In this document: piece after piece, positions 1 through 12,020 of the stretch | Layout: every line of letters starts with the position of its first letter | How positions within the stretch are numbered: position 1 is the stretch's first letter | Origin: Siphonodentalium dalli | Lineage: Eukaryota; Mollusca; Scaphopoda; Gadilida; Siphonodentaliidae | Length of the DNA: 64,000 nucleotides | Assembly: GCA_032622095.1 (NCBI GenBank) | Contig: CP136066.1 | Span: 117,701,319-117,765,318, forward strand | Direction of reading: 5' to 3' | Translations under genes and position numbers: made by a program | The notes under the pieces: model-generated | Database searches by the model: none | What the model saw: only the letters and a program-made list of their open reading frames with translations | Told to the model about the DNA's origin: nothing

Positions 1-1270
1 TTACCCACCTATGGGTGTCTATTCTATTTTGATCTGTTGTGGTTATCAATACGATTGAAACCTGCTAAGTTCAGCTAAACGAGGTTCAAATGGTGTTACC
101 ATGCACATTTAATGAAAGGTTACAGCGCAACTAACAGTGAGACAAGCAGGCCAAATGACAGCCATAGCATTAATTCTACTATTGTTTGTGTTTTATAAAC
201 AAGGATGTGTTGTTTCTTGCTTGCCAAGATTAATGGTATAGCTGAGAAGTACAATCCCACTTCATAGCTATCACAATAAACAATTGCGTATTGCTACCTG
301 CTATGATACACTATATGCATTTGCTACAGATATGTCACGACAAGAACTAACACTAACGATTAACTGCATCATCAATTACCATTTGATATGGTAACCACCA
401 TTACTTCTCACTTAGTACTTTGGCTTAGAGTATAGCACAGAAGTCTAGACATTGGAATAGTAACACTTGCCCACCCAAGCTAAGATGGCGGTCTAAGATC
501 CTTTCTAATTTCACATAGTGAGTTGGATTTTCTCTTCAACACCCTCCTCACTTAATATCAGGAAATTTGAAGAAATGCCGCGTATGCCGTATAGGACATC
601 GCTAATTTGTATAAGAAATTAAAGCTATGCGCATATACTTAAAATTAGCCGATTAACCTAATTCCCCATGATGGAATGCCAGGGCGACATTTGGTGATGT
701 AACGTAACGAACACTGACTTTTGTATTTTGACTGCCATTTTGGTAGCCATCTTGGATGAAATTGAACAGTTTTGTTGAAGTGTGATAATAATTCCGCATG
801 TGGCACGAATATTTCTTTCCCATCACTGAATGCCGTTCATTTCTTTAAATATATTGCTACACTATCGGAATTAATTTTTTACAAGATGATATAATTCGAT
901 TGTCTAAAGTGGATTTTTGACAGATCGAACGTTTTGTACAATACAATTGGTCACCACATTGCTGAAGCAATAATTAAACACAGAATGTCACAATTCGCAG
1001 TCGATACCAAACGGAAGGTCATTTACATGAGATTCTTGAAAATCGCAAAATTGTTGATTTTTTAGTGCCATTTTGGCAGCCATCTTTGACTGGAATAACA
1101 TTTTCCCGTTAAATTGGGTACTGTACTTCGAGAACTACTATTAATGAATTGCCCTAACTGAAAAGAATGTATAACAATTAAGAAATATGCGCTGAATTCG
1201 TCAGTTCTTATGACAACCCTACATCTGAACTGAACTGACAATGACGTCATCTTTGTGACGTCATAATTCT
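1..1270. other. Unrecognised intergenic DNA
   Basis: No convincing gene is visible. Two places, near 740-770 and near 1,065-1,090, carry a 'gccattttgg.agccatctt' core that also recurs throughout the repeat family at 44.3-48.5 kb. Some of this stretch may therefore be an old, diverged copy of that family. The short open frame on the minus strand at 1,062-1,250 has no recognisable motif. Confidence 0.4.
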
Positions 1271-1690
1271 CTCCAGTAAGTAAGTAAGTAATGCTTTATT
1301 CCCAGCCAATTGGTAATTTGGTACATGAGAAAACATATAATACACTATGTACAAATGAGAACACTCCGGTCCAAATATTTGAAAATACACATGCAAACAG
1401 TAAATACTGAAAAACAATCATCACACCCAATATATAACAACAATTATGCATACATACACACATACAATTATATATATGCGTGAAACTATCTGTACTTCCT
1501 TAAATAATTACAACATAAAAAAGGACTGTTAAATGTATAGCAGAACTTTCGCTTATAAGAATATGAGACTATTAAATGCATTTTAATAGAAATTTGAAAG
1601 CAAATTATTCAACATTTATAAAAATGCAATTAGGTTTCGTTCTATTAAATTTTTTTGTATATATTAATATCTGCGTGAGTTATGTGGGAG

Positions 1691-1731
1691 AAAAAAACAA
1701 ACAAACAAACAAACAAACAAACAAAACAAAC
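1691..1731. repeat. (CAAA)n microsatellite
   Basis: About nine CAAA repeats with one extra A lie in the 3' untranslated part of the LINE copy. Confidence 0.85.
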
Positions 1732-1742
1732 AGTTGGAACCG

Positions 1743-3508
1743 TTATCGAATTTTGTTCAATCCAATTTTGATGAAAGTCGACAGTTTGCGGAGCTTTATC
1801 GTGTCGTCAGAGTTCAATAAATTGTAGAAAGTGTCTCTCGATGGGCTAGTCAATTGCCATTTGTCGAAGTATTTAGCTCTAAGCTCATTTAATTCTGGAC
1901 AGACCATTACAAAATGAAATTCATCGCACATGGTGGCACCGCATAGTTTACATGAGCTATCTGGTGACTTCCCTTTTGATTTGGTCTTAGATCTAGACCA
2001 TTTCATAGTTTCCACACCCAACCTGTGATTCGTTGTACGCATTCGCTGTATAGGAATAATAACATTGAAGGGAAGTTCAATATAATAACGATTAAGTGAT
2101 GGGGATTCCTTCAACATACGATATAATTCTCCACGTGAGGATTTCGATATGTCATTATTCCATTGACATAAAAATTGGTTCAGTAGTTTACCATGTATAG
2201 CTTGAAGCATACCATTTGTAATTGGTGACTGTGTTTTCCAGCTAACCTCGCAATCTGCGCGGACAAAAATATCATTCATGGTATTTATATATCGTATATC
2301 TTTACCTCCATCTTTAATAGCTAATATTAGCTTGTAGAGAGTAAGTGGCAAGCATGTCTCTTTCTTCAGTAAACGACCCCAGTATGCGATCATTCTCTTT
2401 TCAATTTCGATACGCAAGGACCATCTTCCCAGTTCACCATATACGATATAATTTGGTGTGCTCATCTTCATGTTTGTCAAAAGCTTGCAAAATTTTAGGT
2501 GAACGGCTTCAATAGCACGGGTATTTTCAAAGCCCCATATTTCGCACCCATACAATAAAATAGGTTGTATAAGGTAGTCAAATAGTTTTAGCGCCAAATC
2601 TACAGGAATTTGGAGATTTCTCACCTTGGACAGAAGTCCGTACATAGCTTTTGTCGATTTAATTTTTATCGACTTGATTGCTTGGCAAAATCGGCCATTA
2701 TAAAATAACACAATGCCCAAATAAGGGAAGCGCTCAACTATTTCCAGTTTATCATTAGATAGTGTGAATGTTGGAGAGGATCTAACTTTTTTGTTACTGA
2801 AAATCATTATCTTGGTTTTTTGAGTGTTTACCTTGAGCTCCCATGAATCAGAGTAGTCTGAGAACGCATCGAGGATGCGTTGCATATCGTGCGGATTATC
2901 CGCAAACAAGACGGTGTCATCGGCATATAAGATGCACCATAATTTCAGATAAGTCTGCAGTTCGCTAAAAATACGAGCATTAAGATAGTTCAATCCGTCT
3001 ATAGCACAACTTTCCAAAAAGTCTTCAAGATCATTTAGATAGATAGAAAATAATAGGGGTGACAGGTTTTCACCTTGTTTAACCCCTGTACAACAGACAA
3101 AATAGTCAGTCATACGAGCATTACTAAGAACGCATGATTTAGTAACACGATACATGCTTCGGATTATATTGAATATCTTTCCGTTCTCAGAAGCTTGACC
3201 CACAAACCCTCTCGCCAAACTGTATCAAATGCTTTCTTGAAATCAACAAAAGTACAATATAATTGTCTCCCTCCACGTAAATAAATCTCAGTCAATCTGT
3301 ACAAAACGAAAATGTTGTCTATTGTTGAACGACCCTTTCTGAACCCCGCCTGGTTGTCATTAAGCAATTTATTCCTCTCAACATAAATTCCAAGGCGTCG
3401 ATTCAAAACACCGGTGAATAGTTTGCCAATACAACTCAGCAAAGTGATGCCTCTGTAAGAATTTGGGTCGCTTCTACATCCTTTATTCTTGTAAAGAGGC
3501 ATTATCAT
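1743..3508 (-). pseudogene. Reverse transcriptase of LINE copy, frameshifted
   Basis: Two overlapping minus-strand frames (3,508-3,164 and 3,218-1,743) together give one RT polypeptide. The upstream part holds the fingers/palm motifs 'NSYRGITLL', 'QAGFRKGRSTIDNI' and 'FVDFKKAFDTV'. The downstream part holds 'GVKQGENLSPLLFSIYLNDL' (residues 45-64 of the second frame) and the catalytic 'YADD' box (residues 98-101). The family enzyme copies its own RNA into DNA at the nicked target site. Near the C-terminus, 'CKLC....C..FHFVMVC' is a zinc-binding-like cluster typical of several LINE clades. The frames join in a conserved segment ('KLL' then 'ENGK') near 3,190, which fits a one-base deletion. The copy is therefore inactive. 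Reading continues open upstream of the first methionine to about 3,705. Confidence 0.82.
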
Positions 3509-3819
3509 ACCCGTTCCCCAAACATTTGGAAATAGACCTGAATCTAGTACTAAATTGAAAAATCGAGAATAAAAAGGTAGAAGAATATCTATTGTGGACT
3601 TAATATAACGGTTACATACCTGATCAACACCAGCAGCTTTATTAATTTTCAGAGATTTAACACCATCTAGAATCTCGTGTACTGAAATCGGCGAATTTAG
3701 GTCGCGGACCCATGAAGTCTAACAAACTTTTTCCGACAAAGTAAGTGATACCCTATCATAATATCATAGTCTCTATATTTGTTCAAAAAATTCCCACGAA
3801 AGTACATAAGCAACTCTAC

Positions 3820-4045
3820 TAACAGGTCACATTTCTCACCAAATCGTCACCGAACCCCATATGGATCTTCGGCGTGGCCTCTAGATGGGAGCCTCTATGG
3901 TTCCGCAAAATTTGTTTAAAACAAACATGAGCACCTGAAGCCATATTGGATTTAAAATGTCAATCCATCAGCATACCGTACAACCCACATTTATTGGAGA
4001 ATTGTTTTGAAACTTTACAGTGCTGTTGGTATATAAAAGTGGGAA
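3820..4045. repeat. Solitary copy of the ~160-bp 'gccatcttgga' repeat family
   Basis: The phrases 'atatggatcttcggcgtggc', 'ctagatgggagcc' and 'tcaatccatcagcataccgt' match, in the same order, phrases of the long degenerate array at 44.3-48.5 kb (for example 45,920-46,110). It is an isolated, diverged copy about 40 kb from that array. Confidence 0.65.
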
Positions 4046-4894
4046 TGCTTCTATAATCATGATACGGGACATTGATAAGAAAAGGTAGATCAGGAAAACT
4101 GAGTAAAATTGTCATTTGAAGCAGTTTGGATGGGGTGGGTCCCTATCCCAGATTCGGAAAACGGGTGTGGAGCGGAACAGTGCATTTCTCTTGTGATTGA
4201 AGGTTAATAATGACCATCGGGAAACCGAGTATCTCTGATATGGAAACGGGCTCGTTTTTTCACATAAATCCCATCATCACAACTTGGCGTACATATTTTT
4301 GGCAACTAGTGATCATCAACTTAAACAACTAGGCGTACATAGACACAGAGCGGGGTGCCCAAATCAATACTATCTACGTTCAAATTGTGAATACACTCGA
4401 GCCAAGGGCATGTCCATATATGTTACACACGTAACGGCCTTTCCGTTGCAATATAGTGGGATTTCCGACAGATGTTGGATATGTGTTAAAATGACATTTG
4501 AAGAGGGAATTTTTGCGAGAAAATTATTTTCTGAAGTGATCAAAGGACGTTTTTATCTATTAAACAGAGTTCTTCGCTCAAATGGCCACCGCTTACGATC
4601 GACAAATGTGTATGTACAATTTATAATTACGTTAGTAGATGTGGTGCAACCGTGTGTCCGTCTGAAACCTGGATTTTGTGGTGCTGTTGTGATATTTCTG
4701 TCACATTTACGTTCTAAAAATAGCATTTTTCGTCTTTTCGAAAACAACTTCCGATTTAATGTTTGTACGGTTTATACACTGTGGGTATGGAAAAGGCTAA
4801 CTGTTGTGGCTCGAAGTGCGGATTACTGACGCCCGCACCGGGGTTTACTGGCCGCAGCGGGGATTATAGGATGACCAGCATGGTCAACGACTGT
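4046..4894. other. Unrecognised stretch
   Basis: A 181-codon plus-strand frame (4,284-4,829) spans most of it. It has no recognisable domain, and a minus-strand frame is open opposite its middle. I see no supported gene. Confidence 0.35.
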
Positions 4895-6121
4895 TCTTTT
4901 TCTGTGTTGAACATTCGACCGCAGCGTATGGGTTGATATATTCAGTTCCGGTATAGCAAGTAAAACTTGCACGATCGCCCATGGATGCATAGGGGTATTC
5001 GCTGCATGATATGATGTGGTCAGACACCTATAAATAGGCGAGGTGCGGTCGGTTGATTTTTTTATTGTGAGTACCTGATGGCGGATCCGTCCGCAAGTTA
5101 GGGGTTAACAGTGTCGTTTCCGCTTGAGATTTCGACTGACGAATTGGAACTTTGGTACATATAAGACTATTGTGTACGATAGTACATACCCCATCTCGTT
5201 TGGTCCGCTGGTGGCGGTACGGTCCACGGGTGTTATTTTCTGTGTTTTTGCGTACATGAATAGCGAATTCGGCCGCATTGTATGGGTCAATATATTCACT
5301 TCCTGTATAGTTAGCAACTGGCCCGAACGGCCATGGATGCAGAGGGGTATTCGCTGCATTATATGATGTCCCTTTCCGTGGTCAGGCAGCTAGCAGAGGT
5401 GCGGTCGGTGCCTTTTTTATTTTGCGTACTTGGCGGATCGGCCGCGTTCGGGGTTAACAGTGCCGTTTTTGTCTGACATATCGAATTGGGGATTGGAACT
5501 TTGGTACATACGGGTATATTCTGCACGATAGTACATGCCTATCTCGATCGGTCCTCTGGTGGCGATACGGTCGTCGGGCGTTATTGTCTGTGTTTTTGAG
5601 TACGTGAATAGCGAATTCGACCGCAGCGTATATGGGTTAATATATTCACTTCCTGTATAGCTAGCAACTTGCCCTATCGGCCATGGATGCAGAGGGGTAT
5701 TCGCTGCATGACATGATGTCCCTTGTCATGGTCAGACAGCTAGGAGAGGTGCGGTCGGCGCCTTTTTTGTTTTGCGTACCTGGCGGAATCGATCGCAAGT
5801 TAGTGGTTAACAGTGCCGTTTCCGCTTGAGATATCGACTTGGGGATTGGAACTTTGGTACATACAGGTATATATTCTGCACGATAGTACATGCCCATCTC
5901 GCTCGGCCCCCTGGTGACGGTACGGTCGGCGGGTGTTATGTTCTGTGTTTTTGAGTACATGGTTAATATGACCTGGCGGATTCGGCCGCATGTTAGGGGT
6001 TAACAGTGGCGTTTCCTCTTGATATATCTATACTTGGGGGTTGGAACTTAGGTGCATACGGGTCTATTCTGCACGGTATTGACCGAACCATCTCGATCGG
6101 ACTCCCCGGGACGGTGCGGTC
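4895..6121. repeat. Tandem array of a ~351-bp unit (about 3.4 copies)
   Basis: The landmark 'catggatgcagaggggtatt' and its variants recur at about 4,980, 5,331 and 5,682, exactly 351 bp apart. The landmarks 'ggaactttggtacata', 'gttaacagtg' and 'tgtatgggt.aatatattca' recur in the same order. The unit is relatively CpG-rich (ggccgc, gcggtcgg) compared with its AT-rich surroundings. The last copy (about 5,960-6,121) is shortened by internal deletions and ends where the flanking sequence loses similarity. Open frames in the array simply follow the repeat and are not evidence for genes. Confidence 0.85.
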
Positions 6122-8468
6122 GGATTTTAGTAGGACCCGCCCTGTCTTAATTTCGTGGTTTATTAACCAGACAAATAATTACATGCGTGACATATGTGAT
6201 GTGAATAAATAACATGATTAAACTACACTCGATCTATATACAGAAACTTCATCGGGACACTATATATATATGTACAGGTATGCCTAAAGTTGTGCATTGA
6301 ACGTCGGTTGTTCAGTTATACTCTTTCGGCACGATAGTGAACTGACCTGCATATATGCTGTAGGTTCCCCAGCACTGTTGCCCGCCAATCTCTACCAGAG
6401 CGCACCAGTCATACTTCCTTTCTTACCGAGTCATCAAGGGAGGTAAACCCTGCATGGAGTTTGGTTGCCCACAAGGTCATCGGCAATAAAAGAAAACTCC
6501 AGAGCCGTAATTTCGCTAACATCCGGATTGAGAATCCAAAGCCGATTACGGGGGGCGGAGCTAATTTCGGATTCTAGGTCAGATTTTGAAATCCACGTGG
6601 TCTCCGAAACTACGTTTAATGTTCTCCCAGCGTCAAACATGGCTCTTGTATTTGACACAAGTATCATTTGTATCTTATATTTATAAAGTTCATGTTTGTT
6701 GTGAAAGTCATGCTTTTCTTCTATGTGTATATACACGGCACATAATTTGCTGCCAATCCGACTTAATCGTATCTTATTTTTCAAGTTAAAGTGCGTTTAT
6801 TGATGAGGGCAAGCATATCTAAACATGACAGCTCTAGGCCTCCTGAATCAAATTCCGAAGATGTTGTGAAGAACACAGGAAACTTGTCAGTTGAACAGGG
6901 ACGTGACGACAGGGGTTGCTTGGGTGTCTCGACCCCCACCACGAACTTTGGTACAATTTGCTTAGCTGTGCAGTCATTCATACGTGAGGAAAATCAGGAT
7001 TATTTTTACTAACTGTTCCAAATAATGACACTTACAAGCCAGCAAACGCAACAAACAAACCCGATTTTAAATAAATACATATACAAACTTATGACTAACT
7101 CGGGAGAGGGGTGTCCAGTGATCTGTATATATGTTCAACTTGTTTTGGTAGTCATGTTGCTTTGCCATTACTAATTATTTATTTTTTCAGTGTAATAATA
7201 TATACTTACCCTTAAGTGAGTCAGCACTTGTCCCCCAATTTATTTGTATGTATAAACAAATGTATGTGTTATATATCATGTGTTATCTAAATTTGACATA
7301 TATTTGAAATAAATATATCTAAACTAAACTTTGGTACATTCCAGCAGTCGGAAATTTCATGCATGACACAACATTAGTTGGACATTAATTTGACACCATA
7401 TATAGGTTGTCATTGTTTGATTTTTTTTTTCAACCAGTAAAAGTTGGTAATTTTCCAATCTTGGTGTTTGTCAGGTTGGATATTTCCAAGGGGAGCAAAT
7501 GGAATTCTGCGAACCTGTGAGATTGATGTTTGGTTCAATGGGGGGGGGGGGGGGTGTGTGCAGTTGGCCTGAAATTTGAGGAAACATCTAACCACGTCCC
7601 TAGAACATATGTCTGTTGTCTATACATAGACTATTGTGCAAAACGACTGCATTTAACGAAACAAAATATTTTCAAGATGAAACATGAAATTGCTATAAGA
7701 CTAGATGATAGTACATACGTGTATCTGATAATCCATCGATATCATATATATATATAATCCTACTATTTCTTGAATAAGAAGAAACATTATAATAACGAAC
7801 ACAGCAGAAGACAATCCATGCAGGTTCATATGAATTCGGTCAATGGTGACGTATCCGCCGAATTCGAAATCGACATGCGTTCGGGCGGTATTTATGGATG
7901 GAATTATGAAATGGACATATGAAAGTGACAATCAACAATGATTTAATTTTGCGTCGCCATCAACCGAAGTGCTCCCCCAGCGTTACTATCAATAGCGTTA
8001 TTATTTGGCTAATTTCAGTAATATTCTCCCAGTTTACATTCAATAAAACAAATTTGTCTCCGCATTTAAAATTCTTTGGTATAGATCGTTTATATTCTGC
8101 AATAATTTGTACACAAGAGACGGATTCTTATGTTTTATTGTGCTTTTAAACTCCGAGGTGGCGAAATCTCGGTTTGTTTACATTATGAACATTTGAGTCC
8201 GTAATCGGAATCCAAATCCCAATCGGATTACAACGAAATTAGGATTACGGTCTGTTCGTTTGCTGATTCTGCAAATTTGTGGTCTGTTCTTTTGCCGAAC
8301 CAAGTCGTACGGGGACAAATCTGTAATCTGAATCCAGAATCCGAATTGGATTTTAGCGAAATAACGCCTCGGGCATTGTTTTTTCCCCCATTATTCACTC
8401 TTATATTTGAGTGTCTGAGTCTTTCAGAGTTTAAGCTCAGAGTTGGAGAGTAGCTATCACACACACAG
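6122..8468. other. Unrecognised stretch with minor repeats
   Basis: No gene is recognised. It contains a run of 15 G (7,540-7,554). A segment near 6,500-6,560 resembles, in inverted orientation, a segment near 8,310-8,370 (shared core around 'atttcgctaa.atcc' and 'gattac'), which suggests diverged copies of one dispersed repeat. Confidence 0.4.
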
Positions 8469-8477
8469 GTACAAGAA
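8469..8477. repeat. Left target-site duplication of 640-bp TIR element
   Basis: GTACAAGAA immediately precedes the element and is repeated exactly at 9,118-9,126. Confidence 0.85.
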
Positions 8478-9117
8478 GGGTGTGACTAAACACCGCCCGG
8501 ATCAGCCCGGACCAGCCCGGACCAGCCCGGACCCCCCATATGGACTATATGAGTGATGTTAAGGGCAATATGCGTCGTTATCGGTAAACATAATCGTCGA
8601 TGGCGGCATTTTGGGGGTTAATTGCCAGGCATTCGTGGGCGACTCGCCCTTGTATCTTCGTGAGTGTAGTCGAAGGTAGTTCCACAACACATATGTAAGG
8701 AGTTATTAGAAGTACGAGGACATTAAGGGGGTCCGGGCTGTGAGTTTGTTTATTGGGGGCGCAATTTTGTAATTCTCAGCTGAATCCTGCTGAATCTGGG
8801 AAATTTAGGGGTTAATAAGCGGCACTTCCGTTTGACCTTGACCACTCTCCGTGCGTATTTGGGTTTCATTAACACCCTCGCACATATATGGATACTAAAA
8901 TCACACCTGGACGCAGCAGGGGCGGTCCGGGCTGTTAGCTTCATTTCGCGGCGAACATTTTCGCCGATGCCGGCATTTTGAGGGTTAATAGCGACTCTGA
9001 GTGGGTTTTCATGAGACCCCTGCACTTATATTGCACTTAAAATCACTCATAGGCCATATGAGGGTCCGGGCTGGTCCGGGCTGACCCGGGCTGGTCCGGG
9101 CGGTGTTTAGTCACACC
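8478..9117. mobile_element. Non-autonomous TIR transposon with 9-bp target duplication (Mutator-like candidate)
   Basis: The ends are inverted copies of each other: the left starts 'ggtgtgactaaacaccgccc' and the right end is its complement. Both inner arms carry repeated 'ccggaccag' / 'ctggtccgg' blocks, giving arms of about 60 bp. The direct repeat GTACAAGAA flanks both ends (8,469-8,477 and 9,118-9,126). A 9-bp duplication is typical of Mutator-like (MULE) elements, though other superfamilies are possible. The interior has no transposase frame. It contains three loosely repeated 'ggcattttgRgggttaa'-like blocks at about 8,600, 8,805 and 8,970. The element is more GC-rich than its surroundings. 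Confidence 0.85.
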
Positions 9118-9126
9118 GTACAAGAA
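9118..9126. repeat. Right target-site duplication of 640-bp TIR element
   Basis: GTACAAGAA immediately follows the element and matches 8,469-8,477. Confidence 0.85.
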
Positions 9127-9308
9127 TGACGTATATATACATATTTAAGATTAGATCGATATCCGACGATGACGATTGACAGAATCAATTTGATTCGAAA
9201 ACGGCCGTGCAAGTTTGGAGAGTTATACCGACTGTTTCGACTATCGTGTTTAATTACTAACAAGAAGAAGAAACGTGGAACAGGCCTGTATGAGCCGATT
9301 ATGAGCGA

Positions 9309-9480
9309 TTAACCCTTCCATGACTGGAGCTTCCTGAAATTTTGCGAAAAAATTATCCTGAGCTAATGCGTTCTCTTATATATGCGAGTCTCCCATATGG
9401 AGCCTCGGATATATAAGAGAATACTTTGGCTGAACAATATTTACCATGACCTTGTTAGCCAGTTGCAACAAAAAGGACCG
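9309..9480. mobile_element. Truncated TTAA-type miniature element (same family as 31,445-31,679)
   Basis: It begins TTAA then 'cccttccatgactggagctt', matching the inverted end of the element at 31,445-31,679. It shares that element's hairpin core 'gcgttctcttatatat' ... 'atatataagagaa'. I do not find the opposite terminus, so this copy looks truncated. The right limit is approximate. Confidence 0.6.
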
Positions 9481-10620
9481 TAGCTCTAAATATGAACATC
9501 AAAACGGGAAGCAGTATACTCTGTATCAATGAATAATGATTGTAGGAGCTGGTGATAGCAAAGTCTTATGCAACAAGCAAGGTCCATGTTTTCTGAGATT
9601 TTGTCAATATGGTTTCCCCTACCCCATTATTCAGATATTCAAATTTGGCGTCAGTTTCCAGAAAAAATGGGTGAAATTCAGTGACATTCATTGACATATC
9701 CAATATAAGATTTATAAGGCTATTATTTCAACACAAAAGTGTTTTAGGAGGAAAGTTCAAATGATTTTACACATCAAACACACATTGTTTTTACTATTTA
9801 TACACAAAAACCTTTAAAAATGGACAAACTTGAACGCCCAAAATGGCATTTTTATAAAAGAGTAAATTCTGAGGATTCATATATAGGGCCATAATTTTAT
9901 TTTCTACACCATGATTTTGGAATTTCCTTCACAGTGTGATTAACCATGTATACTTAAGTGATTATGAGAAATACAGGGGAAATTTATATATGGCCCTCAA
10001 ATATGCTATTTCATCACACCGGTTCTGGACCACAGGCAAATTTGGCTAAGTCCATACAATGGTGGAACACACAAATGTTTTGTTTAAGAATATTTTTGTC
10101 CGCTCAAATCATATATGCATAAAGAAATCATATTATGTGTACAACCTAGAGAGGAAATGACTAAAACAACAAGAAATCCCTTCATTTTTCTTTAGCTTTT
10201 AAAATACAAGACCATAAAAAATGGATTTAAACAAATTTTGAGAAATTGAGGCTCCGAAATTAGATAAACTCAAATTTTGGAGGCACATAACTATAAAAAT
10301 ACTCAAACGTATCTGGGAAAGGTTTTCTGTTCTGTAATCAGGGTTGTGTACTCTACAAAATGGATATATAAATGGAAGGCCTTGTGAAATAAAGTTTTTT
10401 ATAAACATTCTTGAAAAGCCATAAATTGAGTATTTTATCAAATTTTGACAAATACATTTCACAAAATTAATCAATTTTGCCTTTCTTGATTCTGTTTTAT
10501 TTTTAGTATGTTGTTTGTGGTGGGTTAAAGTACTTATTCCCACTGAGAAACTTTGTGTTGCAATTAGTTTGAGGTGAAACCATAAATGCACTGGACTACT
10601 TGTCAATTGTGCATTATTGA
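9481..10620. other. Unrecognised AT-rich stretch
   Basis: No supported gene. The 151-codon minus-strand frame at 10,199-10,654 has no recognisable motif and is low-complexity in composition. Confidence 0.4.
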
Positions 10621-10625
10621 GCAAT

Positions 10626-11300
10626 TCTGTAAAGTTTAAGACCTGTGGCACCATTTGAACATGACCATCACCATAGGCAATGTCTAAAATGGGAATTTAT
10701 AATGCCATTGAATGCGCAGGGAAGTGGTGTCATTCGATCACTGGGGTATATGCTTAGCAACCATTGATACCGTTAAATACAAGTTGGGTTCAATCTTCTG
10801 ACCAGATATATCTCAAATTTCACAATAGGGTATTGACTGCATAGAAAACACAGTTTCTTGGCACGGAGTTATGATGCTATAAGCTATATTAATTGCATAT
10901 TACTTTCAATTCCGGGTAGATGCACAGAAACCTTTACCAGGGATCGCGTGGCAAACTATACCAATCTTAAAAATACTCAGGGGTCCATGGGAACATACCT
11001 GTTAAGTTTCAGACTGGGCCTGTGGCACCATTTGAACATAACCATCACCATGTGTATGCCAAGGAATGTCTAAATTGGGGCATAATACAATTGAATACAC
11101 AGGGCAATGGTGTCATTAGATCATTTGGGGTAATTCCTTAGCAACCGTTGCTTCCCTTAAATACAAGTTAGGTTCAACTCTTCTGGCCATATATATCTCA
11201 AATTTCACGATAGGGTATTGACTGCATCAAAAACACCATTTCCTTGAGCTGAATACATGATAAAAGCTATAAATGTATTTTACTTTCATCAACAAATTTG
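10626..11300. repeat. Two tandem copies of a ~380-bp dispersed repeat
   Basis: The blocks 'tgtggcaccatttgaaca', 'tggtgtcatt.gatca', 'gcttagcaacc.ttg' and 'atatctcaaatttcac.ata' recur in order about 380 bp apart (from about 10,637 and 11,019). Diverged copies of the same family lie at 55.7-56.9 kb. No TIR or coding capacity is seen. Confidence 0.75.
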
Positions 11301-12020
11301 GCATCGATCTATATCTGTATCTCACATCACTATCCATACCAAAACTGATGGCTTTAATTCTCGGAGGACCTCCGTCAGTGCCATTCGCGGGATCAGCAGA
11401 AAATCTCGAATATATAATCCTTGATTCAGCAACATTTCTGCTGCATGCCTGTGCTAATATGGGGAACAACACAACAATATGACGATTCACATAGTATGCA
11501 AATGACATATGTCATGAACGTGTTATAGAAACAATTGCTCTATCTGATCATTTCTATTTCGCCTACTTTACTATATCCATATACTATACTCTTCTACAGT
11601 CCCCTGCGACCATCACTACATTCTTACTACCACTATACTACTACACACTATCGCTCCATCTATCTTCATCCATACTTCTCCACGCCAACGCACACGCCAT
11701 CATCATATATGTATTTGTATAAATGTGTATGTAAATATTACTCTCCCATGCGGAGGCATTAAAGATTATAATGTACTCAAATCTTAACATAATCAGTGGT
11801 CCATGGGGAACATACCTCTAAATGAATTACGCTTAAGTGAAAATATGATCTATTTGCGCAAATGATTTACACTTAAGTGTAAGTATATGCGCTTATTAAA
11901 GCATGAATGATAGAGGTTAATTGCGCTTAAGCGCATATAAATAATAATTGTGAAAAGGGCCTCCCATATTTGAAAAAAAAAATTTCAGCAAGAAAAATAA
12001 AGGTTTCGTCTCCAAATGGT
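11301..12020. other. Unrecognised stretch with C/T-rich and palindromic segments
   Basis: About 11,545-11,700 is strikingly G-poor on the plus strand (C, T and A only, with a few G). About 11,826-11,940 holds several short palindromes centred on CTTAAG. No gene is seen. Confidence 0.45.

Larger units (their letters stand above)
1275..3710 (-). mobile_element. 5'-truncated non-LTR (LINE) retrotransposon
   Basis: On the minus strand a reverse-transcriptase region is followed by a C-terminal cysteine/histidine cluster and a 3' untranslated region. RT similarity begins upstream of the first methionine: codons up to about 3,705 read as a typical RT start with 'KINKAAGVDQV'. No endonuclease or ORF1 is present, so the copy is 5'-truncated at about 3,705-3,720. 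The 3' end, at the low coordinates, has an AATAAA signal followed by a short GTAA-type tandem tail (1,275-1,290 on the plus strand), as in many non-LTR elements that end in simple repeats. A CAAA microsatellite at about 1,691-1,731 lies in the 3' region. The 'YGELG' segment near the C-terminus suggests an I/Nimb-like or related clade, but I cannot fix the clade by eye. Confidence 0.8.

Noticed and set aside
1576-1827. 83-codon plus-strand frame over the CAAA repeat
   Set aside because: Created by the microsatellite and antisense to the LINE 3' region.
4284-4829. 181-codon plus-strand frame
   Set aside because: No recognisable domain, a minus-strand frame is open opposite it, and no splice or promoter evidence supports it.
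6941-7340. 'aactttggtaca' word shared by the 351-bp repeat and positions near 6,942 and 7,328
   Set aside because: Only a 12-base match without neighbouring similarity; likely chance or too decayed to interpret.
10199-10654. 151-codon minus-strand frame
   Set aside because: AT-rich composition and no family resemblance; not enough to call a gene.
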